From positions 1-64,000 of the forward strand of contig JAUCBJ010007566.1 in NCBI GenBank assembly GCA_032718475.1: a stretch of 64,000 bases of DNA. Direction: 5' to 3'. Of this stretch, positions 10,398-20,053 are shown in pieces. Origin of the DNA: Nemertoderma westbladi. Taxonomy: Eukaryota; Xenacoelomorpha; Nemertodermatida; Nemertodermatidae. The notes beneath the pieces are model-generated. The model searched no databases. It was not told the origin of the DNA and saw only the letters and a list, made by a program, of their open reading frames with translations. A program made the translations under genes and the position numbers. Positions within the stretch are counted from its first letter, which is position 1. Every line of letters begins with the position of its first letter.

Positions 10398-11450
10398 GTG
10401 AGTTGAATTAGTTGTCTTTAGTCGTAGAAGAATAACATTGGGGTAACTCGTACAATTTATTGTAAATATCGAAGTTTATTTAATTGCCTGTAACTTATTG
10501 AATAATCAACTGGTAATTTAATTTTATAATTGAAAATATTACACCACCATCATCACCGTTATTAGGCACTTCATTATTTTTGTAACTGTAAATTATTAAT
10601 TTAGACTGACTAATTAATGTAGATAAGTTGAAATGATATCATCTTCTCCTATCTTTGACTTTGCTATAATCATATAAGTCTCAATAAAGTCTCCCACACT
10701 TTCTGTAACTGGAACTAATCATAGGATATTGCCAGACCTGACCACCGCATTAGTGAAACCATATTGAGACCTACCGAGCTTGGAAAGTTACACATACTGG
10801 TTTCAATATTTTGTATTTTGTTGAAACTCGGTTTCTCTTAGGTTCGCATTGTTAGGGACTTTAATGCAACCAAGCCAAGGTACGTCGCCAGCTACAGCTA
10901 CTGTAGTAGCTAATTGTTTAGCAAGCTAGAAATCTGCCGCCGCTCTTCCTACTAAATGCCTAGAAAATGCTTAAATTTTAATCAATATCTCGGATTCTTG
11001 CATTCTCATTTACTTACTGATTAAAAATATTCCAAATTACAGAGGTTTGGAGGTCTAATTTTCCAAGCTTGGTTTGCTATTAAACTCTCTACTCCAGTCC
11101 AGATCATTACAATTAGACAATTAATTCTTAACTGTTTCTGCATTTTAATACGGTAATTATTAATAAACCTGACCAACATCTTATCGTTACTAACGTTACT
11201 ACAAGGACGTGTTTCAGTTGTATACCAACAGCAACAACTACAAGGACGTGTTTCCCATGATGAAATATTTAATCTAGATCTAAGGCCTAATCACTGAATT
11301 TAGTGAATTAATATTGAATAAATATCATATAATACTTCTTGGTGTACAAAACCTTAATTTCATTATTAATTAAGTTCTTCCATAGCATTATCTATTCTTT
11401 AAATGAATTGAAGTTAGCAATTGATGCAACTGTAATTGAAATTTAAAAAA
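10398..11450. other. AT-rich intron sequence
   Basis: Nesprin intron. No reading frame, repeat or structure I can support. Confidence 0.5.
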
Positions 11451-11454
11451 TAAG

Positions 11455-11552
11455 GAAGCGCGTCACCAGGGGTTGAACCAGTGCTATACATACGTTTCGG
11501 CCTATCAGGCCTCATCAGTAGCGCTAACCAGTTCAGCCACTTGCCCCTGACT
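11455..11552 (-). repeat. tRNA-like SINE unit with hammerhead core
   Basis: On the minus strand the unit starts GGGGCAAG, has a pol III A-box-like stretch (TGGCTGAACTGG) and a B-box match (GGTTCAACCCC), so it resembles a tRNA head. The place of the anticodon and variable arms is taken by the hammerhead described separately. A degraded copy lies in the opposite orientation at 13785-13845. Confidence 0.7.
11470..11535 (-). ncRNA. Hammerhead ribozyme, type I, short stem III
   Basis: All conserved elements occur in order on the minus strand. Box CTGATGA is at 11518-11512. Stem II is GGCC/GGCC (11511-11508 with 11502-11499) with a TGATA loop. GAAAC is at 11498-11494. A two-base-pair stem III (AC with GT) has loop GTAT, and the cleavage triplet GTA ends at 11487. 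Stem I is GCTA (11522-11519) with TAGC (11486-11483), extended by further pairs after one mismatch. Predicted cleavage falls between 11487 and 11486. Type I hammerheads with tiny stem III are known from Penelope-like elements, schistosome satellites and animal retrozymes. Activity is inferred from the intact core. Confidence 0.7.
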
Positions 11553-11598
11553 ATTTATTACTCTCCTATCTAATATTGAACAGGCGGTCTTAGGTTTC

Positions 11599-13760
11599 TG
11601 TTATCGGGTGTTTACCGGTTAATGGTTAATGATTCATTCATTATGACATTAAATGATATCACGGTCACAATTATTGGTGTCAGAAGTGGCTAGTTCTGTA
11701 GTTCGTGTACCGGTACTGCATACTGTGGTAGGTACGTGTACCGGTAGGTTGTCTGTAGTTGGCTAGACTAATACAGTAATACTGTAATATACCTATTTCA
11801 ATATTTTTCTCCATAGTTTTCATTCATTTGTTTCATTCATTCATTTTTCTCGTTAGACAAGGAGAAATGATTTTTATTATGGCGTCAGAAAATATAAATT
11901 TATTTTATAGCGTTGGGTTTAAATAACGATGATGTGGCGGTGAGGAAGGCGACACTGCTGAATCTGTTGGGTGATGCATCGCTCGATGTTTATAATAGTT
12001 TTCGTTTGGAAGATTCGGACAATGCGACATTTCAATCACTAACAAAAGAGGAATTGATTAATCAAGTGTTCTGTTTTCGAGTAGTCTGTGGGACAAGTGG
12101 AGAGGAAATCCAGAAAGCCATGTTGAAGGAAACGGATCTAAATCTCAATAAAGCACTTGATTCATGAAGCTGCATCCTCGACGCAGCGAGTCCTCAACAT
12201 GGCTGATAACGTTCAGCCTGGTCAAAGCAACAGTTCTGAAGTGACAATGTTAACTGGAAACCCGCGAATGCGTGAGGATCAGACAAGGACTTCCTGACCG
12301 GTTCCCTGGGGAAACTCTACAGTTAGCGACACTTCCAGTCAAGCAATGAATCCGGTTGTCAACTGCAAGTTTTGTGGAAGATCGCATGCACGTAGTTGAC
12401 AAGCTTGTCCTACATTAGGCAAGGATTGTAGTAGGTGTCATCGCCGTAACCACTCCAACATGTTGCCCATCTAACAGTAACAGGCAATACAGAGGAGGGA
12501 GTTTTCCGAGTGGAAGAGGCGGCGCAACTTTTCTGGATGTTGGGGAGCAAGATGAGGTTGACAGTAGCTCGGTTAATGAATACTATACAGGGAGCTTCTG
12601 TATTCTACCAGATAGAGTAGAACATCCGATTGATCAGAATAAACCTGTTGTTGCTCTCAGTAATGCAGCTAATTCCAGTGTTTCCTCCTTTAAAGAACTA
12701 CGTTTAAAGTTACCCCTTGATTATGTTACTGGTTATGTAGATTCATGCTCCCACTTTTTGCTCATGAGTAGTTCATATTTTACCCAGTTATTTTCTGGAC
12801 GTATACACCTTCGCAAAGCACAACCAGGATCGAGCGTTATTTGTGCTAATGGTGAAAAATTAGTAATTGATAAGGGGCTTCTGTTACTACACCTGGAGAT
12901 AAACTGCGACCTATCATGTTTCGTGTTGTGCATGACTTGACAACCAGTTGTTTGATCTGTAATGATTTTTTACAATCATATGAAAAGGTGGAATTAGTCA
13001 ATAAACCTGGGCCGAATGTAACTGGTCATTTAGTGTTAAATACGTCAAAATGTCTGAATGTGACGAATAGTACATCTACTGAAACTGAACAGAAGGTCCA
13101 GATGAAACCTCCTTATAATATTAAAGAAGCTGCTGCTGCTTACCGAGATCGTTTACTCAAAGATTATGCCGACATTTTTGATAAACCTATTGGAGGGGCA
13201 TATGTTTAATGATTCTAACCCTCAGCCAATTATTCAAGTAGAAGCTGGATCTAAATTTCTATATGTCCCTGTTAGGACAGTACCAGTGAAACATAGAGAT
13301 TTCATCCATGAAAAGGTTCAAGAACTTTTCACTGAGTGGGTTATACAGAAGTCCAATTCATCATACAGACATAATCCTGTGGTAGTTCCAAGGTCGAGTG
13401 GTGATGCATTCCCTACACCTCGAATGGAAGATGAATTGCGAAAACAAAATGGAAATTATGTCTATTGCAAAATTGACTGCACAATTTTATTACCAAATTC
13501 CATTACATTATTCTGACTGTGCTAAATATTGAGAAGATAACTCTGGATCAGCATACTCGAATTATATGACTTAGGAACCTTTGAAAAGTTATAATTTATT
13601 AACTAAACTGAACAAATTGAACTTGTAGGATTTTAGACAAGGATCTCTTGTAAATTTAGGAACAGAAGTTAGGATTTTAGACAGTAGGGGTGAAGGTGTT
13701 ATCGGGTGTTTACCGGTTAATGATTATTTCATTATAACATTAAATGATATCACGGTCACA
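11599..13760 (+). mobile_element. Ty3-type (mag-like) LTR retrotransposon, internally deleted
   Basis: LTRs of only about 71 bp (11599-11669) and 64 bp (13697-13760) begin TGTTATCGGG and end GGTCACA. The flanking 5-bp target duplication GTTTC is present on both sides. A primer-binding-site-like TGGTGTCAGAAGTGG follows the 5' LTR at 11675-11689 and a purine tract (GTAGGGGTGAAGG) precedes the 3' LTR. Such short LTRs recall the mag clade. It is only 2.16 kb, so most of pol is missing. Confidence 0.85.
11913..13516 (+). pseudogene. Ty3 gag-pol remains
   Basis: The first frame (11913-12167) is a gag C-terminal piece with a KAMLKETDLNLNKALD segment. Around 12366-12465 a degraded double zinc knuckle reads CKFCGRSHA...CPTLGKDCSRCHRRNHS across an in-frame stop. 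Near 12726 a protease-like DYVTGYVDSCS stands where D-S/T-G is expected. The frames 12916-13209 and 13166-13516 give the pre-RT and RT start (KDYADIFDKP, ending at YCKIDC). The fingers/palm catalytic motif, RNase H and integrase are deleted. Frameshifts and stops show it is dead. Confidence 0.8.
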
Positions 13761-13784
13761 GTTTCATATCATATCTCTAACTGG

Positions 13785-13845
13785 GGACTGATAAACCGAA
13801 ACGTATAGCACTGGTTCAACCCACGGTGACGCGCTTCCTCATTTT
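13785..13845 (+). repeat. Degraded inverted partner of the tRNA/hammerhead unit
   Basis: The plus strand reads CTGATAAACCGAAACGTATAGC followed by the B-box region GGTTCAACCC and ACGGTGACGCGCTTCC. This matches the minus strand of 11455-11552 except that stem II and half of the core are lost. Together they flank the Ty3 insertion, so the pre-insertion locus held two such units tail to tail. Confidence 0.7.
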
Positions 13846-14706
13846 TCCCCTTTCTGAACATAACCATAATATTACATCATTATTATATTCTTTTAAGAGC
13901 TATAACTTTATATGATTCTAGTGCGATAGTAGTAAAATCCGAACACCACCCCGTGGGTTTTAATTTAGATTAAGTAATCCTATAAAGTGCGAGATTAAAA
14001 GACTTAGCAAATAGTTCTTAATGAAAATGAATATATTTTTTTACACCGAGTAATCATTCTGATATTAAGTTATTTACCAAATTAAGTAGAGCTTTGATTT
14101 ATACCAAACAATATCACAAACATATGAAAAATATAATCTTCTAAAAAACGCTTTAATATACAGTATTACAATCAATTTCGTATTAAAAATATGAGTTTTG
14201 TTCTTATTTTTAATATACTTGCTCCACAATATATTCTTGGTATCTGACCAATAACAATACAGCCATAACTATACTAACAGTCTTTATTAACCACCTGTTG
14301 TTTTATTTTCTTTCTATGTACCGGTACGCAGACGTCACTAACAGACACCTCTTCCATGGCTATGCGTGACGTCAGTTCCGTTCTATTGGTCGGCGCTTTG
14401 GGCGAGTTGGAATTGAGCAGCACTCTGTTGCCCCTAGATACGAGTCGGTTGCTAGCAACCCTCGATACCGATAGGTTGGTTGGGGTCGCAAAGGGGATAA
14501 TTTTCTCGTGATATTTTTGATTACGTCAGATTTTTGTAACAAGATCATTTGTAGGTACAGTGGGTTAGGTATGTCATAATTATTCTTCAAAATATGATTT
14601 GTAACGCGTCATTACCAAATTTACCCATTTATATTTGTCTCGACGTATTAAAAATTGGTCTAATTAAATTATAATTTAGCTAACTATTGTTCGCTTTGTG
14701 TTACAG
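13846..14706. other. Intron with a short GC-rich island
   Basis: Mostly AT-rich. A GC-rich island at 14320-14480 contains a perfect CRE palindrome TGACGTCA (14367-14374), a second GACGTCAC (14331-14338) and the palindrome GTTGCTAGCAAC (14448-14459), which resembles an RFX X-box. It could be an internal promoter for a short KASH isoform or contain the missing exon; neither is shown. Confidence 0.4.
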
Positions 14707-14932
14707 TTCTAACGCCCACGCGCTCAGAAACAAGAAGGTTTCTCGACCTTTGACCTTTTGGTCCCGGGTGCGACGGGCTGCGTTGCCCTGGCAACTGTTT
14801 GGTCTCTTCCTGCTGGTCTTCGCCTATTGGGTACCGTTCACAGAGGACGATTACTCCTGTCTGCTGCGGAATAACTTCGCGTATTCGTTGGAAACAAGAT
14901 TTATTTATCCCAACGGAATGCCACCCTTTTAG
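14707..14932 (+). CDS. SYNE1-like: Nesprin terminal exon: KASH domain
   Basis: This exon encodes the C-terminal KASH domain that anchors nesprins in the outer nuclear membrane and binds SUN proteins in the perinuclear space, forming the LINC complex. After the acceptor TGTGTTACAG the sequence has a basic stretch (WSRVRRAALPW), a single membrane segment (QLFGLFLLVFAYWVPF) and a lumenal tail of about 30 residues. The tail contains the family's EDDYSC motif, whose Cys can bond SUN, NNFAYSL, and the end YPNGMPPF. Vertebrate nesprins end in a PPP-X motif; here it is MPPF. The stop is TAG at 14930-14932. Upstream phase requires two bases from an exon not identified here. Confidence 0.95.
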
Positions 14933-16440
14933 ATATGTTATCATGGACGAATGGGTGCTTTATTAATAAATTAATTAATTAATCGAATTTGCTAAGCTTT
15001 GCGCAACGAAATTTATAGTCGTTTCAGATGGTTTATTCTTTAAAGGTCCACATATTATGTATTTTATATAATAAGTTCAGCCATTTATTTCTGCCCCTCC
15101 CAAAACCCGGGAGTTAAAAATTTATTGATTTTGTTCAACTTTTTGAATGGGATTCAATATTTCAAAACATAGTTCATGACCCCAAACTGTTTTGTGGCGT
15201 GGAAAATGGCGTTATTGTGGCGTTATTGTATCCTGCAATATTTTCATCTCCCCGTGTCATTCAGCTGTTGGAATTATTATTATTCAAAGTACATTATTTT
15301 AGATATTTAAAAGTGGCTGCGCAATTTGAGTGCTGATATATTTGTAAATAGTCTAGTATAAGTATAATATTCACGGATTCTACCTTTATGTAAAATCAGG
15401 TCAATAAAACATTATTTTTACTTTCACTTTAATATTGTACGTAAAGTTCATTTTGTAGCGAATTTATTGGTTTTGAAATATATACGGTAGATTGTTTTTC
15501 AGAAGGAATGTATGTTTATATATTTTTCAACATGCCAAAGGCAATATTTGATTTAGTAAACTCTATGGTCTACTTTACAAGGAGTTTTTTTTATTATTTT
15601 CTAAAAAGTCCATTACTTACATTGAATGTATTATTTGTTTTTGTTTCAATCTATTGTACATAATATATTTTCTTTATATTGCTAAACTCCCAAGTGTTTC
15701 AGTGAAATATTATTGAGTATATAATACGATAAAATTAATTTAGTGTCAATCAATAATACCTCAGGTTTATTTACTGGTATGGGGACGGGGGGGGGGGGGG
15801 GATGTATATTGAACGTGTCTGTACCAAATCAAGATTGGGACAATAGGGGACTGGGACTGGGACGAATTCCTGAGCCCATAGCATAGGGGTGGGTGCGCGA
15901 AAAAAGTGTTGGACTAGAAAAATTTTAATGAAAGCCTAACAAGGTGCCCTGGAATTGAGTGGTGGGTTGTGTTTTAAGGTTTTAATATAGAAATGCCGGA
16001 TTTAAGTACTGTAAGCCCGCAAAGACAATTTTGCAAACCGGCTGTAATGGTTATAGTAAATCTTACGTCACAAGTCTTTGGTTCCTTTAACATTAACTTG
16101 TGTTCAATGGAGGGCGATTTACATGGCTGGCCCCATATACCAGCAGACTGCGGTACAGTAGGGATAACTCATCAATCATCAGTAGCTAGTCACGGACTAC
16201 GCCCTGACACTGCAGCACTGACTCAGGATTGTAGATTGTACTGTTGTACTGTACTGTACGTAGGCCTAGATGCTAGAGCCCTACAGCTCAGTACCGATAC
16301 CGACACATTATACAGCTCGATGCTCCGCACTCCAGATTTTATGTCTATCGCTGATCGCTCTACATCAGTACATCCATACAGTATTAAGCTAAGCAACCAG
16401 TAAATAAGTCGTTAAATAGTAAATAGTTATTTATAATATA
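14933..16440. other. Nesprin 3' flank and AT-rich spacer
   Basis: The likely 3' UTR runs to an AATAAA at 15403-15408. A poly(G) tract lies near 15787. The open stretch at 15993-16403 shows no recognisable protein features. Confidence 0.45.
15403..15408 (+). terminator. Polyadenylation signal AATAAA, nesprin
   Basis: Canonical hexamer about 470 bp after the KASH stop codon, in AT-rich sequence. It is the first plausible signal with a downstream T-rich stretch (ACATTATTTTTACTTTC). Confidence 0.4.
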
Positions 16441-16511
16441 ACAAATCAATTTTTTGGGGATAATGTTTTTTGAGTTAGACAAATCCGATGGGTGATGTTA
16501 CATTCTATATA

Positions 16512-18930
16512 GTACCCCACCCACCGAGACCGGCCCCATCCCCAAAACCAATGTCCCTCCCACCGAGACCGGCCCCATCCCCCACACCAATGTCCCACCC
16601 ACCGAGACCAGCCCCATCCCCAAAACCAATGTCCCTCCCACCGATACCGGCCCCATCCCCAAAACCAATGTCCCTCCCACCGAGACCGGCCCCATCCCCA
16701 AAACCAATGTCCCTCCCACCGAGACCGGCCCCATTCCCCACACCAATGTCCCACCCACCGAGACCAGCCCCATCCCCAAAACCAATGTCCCTCCCACCGA
16801 TACCGGCCCCATCCCCCAAACCAATGTCCCACCCACCGAGACTGGCACCATCCCCAAAAACAATGTCCCACCCACCGAGACCGGCCCCATCCCCCAAACC
16901 AATGTCCCACCCACCGAGACCGGCCCATCCCCAAAACCAATGTCCCACCCTCCGAGACCGGCCCTATCCCGAAAACCAATGTCCTTCCCACCGAGACCGG
17001 CCCTATCCCCAAAACCAATGTCCCACCCACCGAGACCGGCCCTATCCCGAAAACCAATGTCCCTCCCACCGAGACCGGCCCTATCCCCCAAACCAATGTC
17101 CCACCCACCGAGACCGGCCCCATCCCCCAAACCAATGTCCCACCCACCGAGACCGGCCCATCCCCAAAACCAATGTCCCACCCTCCGAGACCGGCCCTAT
17201 CCCGAAAACCAATGTCCTTCCCACCGAGACCGGCCCTATCCCCAAAACCAATGTCCCACCCACCGAGACCGGCCCTATCCCGAAAACCAATGTCCCTCCC
17301 ACCGAGACCGGCCCTATCCCCCAAACCAATGTCCCACCCACCGAGACCGGCCCATCCCCAAAACCAATGTCCCACCCACCGAGGCCGGCCCTATCCCGAA
17401 AACCAATGTCCCTCCCACCGAGACCGGCCCTATCCCCCAAACCAATGTCCCACCCACCGAGACCGGCCCCATCCCCCAAACCAATGTCCCACCCACCGAG
17501 ACCGGCCCCATCCCCAAAACCAATGTCCCTCCCACCGAGACTGGCCCCATCCCCCACACCAATGTCCCACCCACCGAGACCAGCCCCATCCCCAAAACCA
17601 ATGTCCCTCCCACCGATACCGGCCCCATCCCCCAAACCAATGTCCCACCCACCGAGACCGGCACCATCCCCAAAAACAATGTCCCTCCCACCGAGACCGG
17701 CCCATCCCCAAAACTAATGTCCCTCCCACCGAGACCGGCCCTATCCCCAAAACCAATGTCCCTCCCACCGAGACCGGCCCCATCCCCCACACCAATTTCC
17801 CACCCACCGAGACCGGCCCCATCCCCAAAACCAATGTCCCTCCCACCGAGACCGGTCCCATCCCCAAAACCAATGTCCCACCCACCGAGACCTAGCCCTA
17901 TCCCTAAAACCAATGTCCCACCCACTGAGACCAGCCACATCCCAAAAACCAATGTCCCTCCCACCGAGACCGGTCCCATCCCCAAAACCAACGTCCCTCC
18001 CACCGAGACCGGCCCCATCCCCAAAACCAATGTGCCTCCCACCGAGACCGGCCCCATCCCCAAAACCAATGTCCCTCCCACCGAGACCGGTCCCATCCCC
18101 AAAACCAATGTCCCTCCCACCGAGACCGGCCCCATCCCCAAAACCAATGTGCCTCCCACCGAGACCGGCCCCATCCCCAAAACCAATGTCCCTCCCACCG
18201 AGACCGGCCCCATCCCCAAAACCAATGTCCCTCCCACCGAGACCGGCCCCATCCCCAAAACCAATGTCCCTCCCACCGAGACCGGCCCCATCCCCAAAAC
18301 CAATGTCCCTCCCACCGAGACCGGCCCCATCCCCAAAACCAATGTCCCTCCCACCGAGACCGGCCCCATCCCCCAAACCAATGTCCCACCCACCGAGACC
18401 GGCCCCATCCCCAAAACCAATGTCCCTCCCACCGAGACCGGTCCCATCCCCAAAACCAATGTCCATCCCACCGAGACCGGCCCCATCCCCAAAACCAATG
18501 TCCCTCCCACCGAGACCGGCCCCATCCCCAAAACCAATGTCCCTCCCACCGAGACCGGTCCCATCCCCAAAACCAATGTCCCTCCCACCGAGACCGGCCC
18601 CATCCCCAAAACCAATGTCTCTCCCACCGAGACCGGCCCCATCCCCAAAACCAACGTCCCTCCCACCGAGACCGGCCCCATCCCCAAAACCAATGTCCCT
18701 CCCACCGAGACCGGCACCATTCCCAAAATCAATGTCCCTCCCACCGAGACCGGCACCATTCCCAAAACCAATGTCCCATTCTCTAAGACCGGTTCCATCC
18801 CCTAAATCAATGTCCCATTCCCTGAGACCGGTTCCATCCCCAAAATCAATGTCCCATTCTCTGAGACCGGTTCCATTCCCTAAATCAGTGTCCCATTCTC
18901 TGAAACCGGTTCCATTCCCTAAATGAATGT
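16512..18930. repeat. 39-bp minisatellite, about 60 copies
   Basis: Tandem 39-bp units, with segments such as CCAATGTCCCTCCCACCGAG and ACCGGCCCCATCCCCAAAA. The copies at 18000-18750 are almost identical; those at 16500-17900 and 18780-18930 are more diverged, and a larger block is repeated within 16930-17450. Since 39 is a multiple of three and the unit lacks stops, most frames on both strands stay open (for example PPTETGPIPKTNV repeated). The start and end of these frames have no splice, signal or domain context, so I treat it as a non-coding satellite. Confidence 0.95.
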
Positions 18931-20053
18931 TTCGACTGAATTGGTAATTCGTTTTGGGTTAGCCCATATTTTTGTATACATTGACTAAACTAAGAATAAA
19001 TAATAATAATAATATAACACCTACATTGAATGAACGAATAGTTAGTTACCTTAGTTATTCAAAAACTGTTAATGTTCTAGAATACTCTACCAAATGTGTA
19101 AAAATAACCAAATACTTTTGTTTTCGGAACATTTTAAACAAATTTTATAAATAAAACGTACAAAAACATAGCTGCCGGAAAAATACCTAGAATAATTTCC
19201 TAGAAAGGATCATCAGGCACAATGATTTGTCTTTTTCTGACAATTGTGGGATTTTTATTAAATAATTAGATCCACAATTTAAAATAAATACTAAAATTCC
19301 AAACGCTTTTCGGCATTCAAACAATCTGTCTGCTCCGGGCTAGGCTGTTATAAGTTGTCAAGGTAACTTAATGTGATTCCTAATATAATAGCAGTTAATG
19401 GGCCGCTATGGTTTAGTTGCAGATTTTCCTGTTGGTTTGAACATAAAATCAATAAAAAATACACTGAAAATTTTTACATTTTGTAACAAAAAGATTAGAT
19501 TCGGCCTATAGATAGCAGAAAATATTTGTTCTAGAACATTCATTTATTTTTTGAACATCGGGATTTCTGTAGCCCTACTATTCTTTTCCAACAATTGTTC
19601 TCTATACCAAATATTTGTTTGTTTATACTTTTTGACAAATTGTTAATCGTATTTATTAATGATTAATTAAATCTACCTGAAATAATTACCGAGTCATAAT
19701 AAAACAAAATGGAAGGAGGTGTTGTCAGGGCGAAGTAGTACCAAAATAAGAGTCGATTTCGGAACTCTAGCCATTTATCATAATTTATCAAAAAATCATT
19801 ATGATACTTGAAGTTATTTATGTGAAATAAAAAAACTCATAAAAAAAAACTAAATTAAAAAATTTTCTAATTATAGAACAGTAGCTATCGGTACCATGAA
19901 AAAATATTAGCTAATGTCTCTGAGAAGGTAGAATTAATGTTCTAGAACAAAAATACCTCATAGCTATTAGCATTTTCAATAATATTTGGTCAGAACAATT
20001 TGATACAGAACTTCTAATTGAGACTTTTCAACGGATATTCAACTAAATCAAAT
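18931..20053. other. AT-rich upstream region of the fibrinogen-like gene
   Basis: No coding signal. It contains two perfect copies of the 12-bp palindrome TGTTCTAGAACA (19527-19538 and 19938-19949) and a related TGTTCTAGAATA at about 19073. The core TTCTAGAA resembles a heat-shock-factor site. Confidence 0.4.

Noticed and set aside
15993-16403. 136-codon open frame
   Set aside because: No recognisable motif, no coding-like composition and no exon context.
16446-18926. Open frames up to 621 codons on both strands
   Set aside because: All are products of the stop-free 39-bp repeat; there is no start context, domain or splice support.
19206-19220. Second hammerhead core (TCATCAG on plus strand)
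   Set aside because: CTGATGA on the minus strand is not followed by a stem II or GAAAC at suitable distance.
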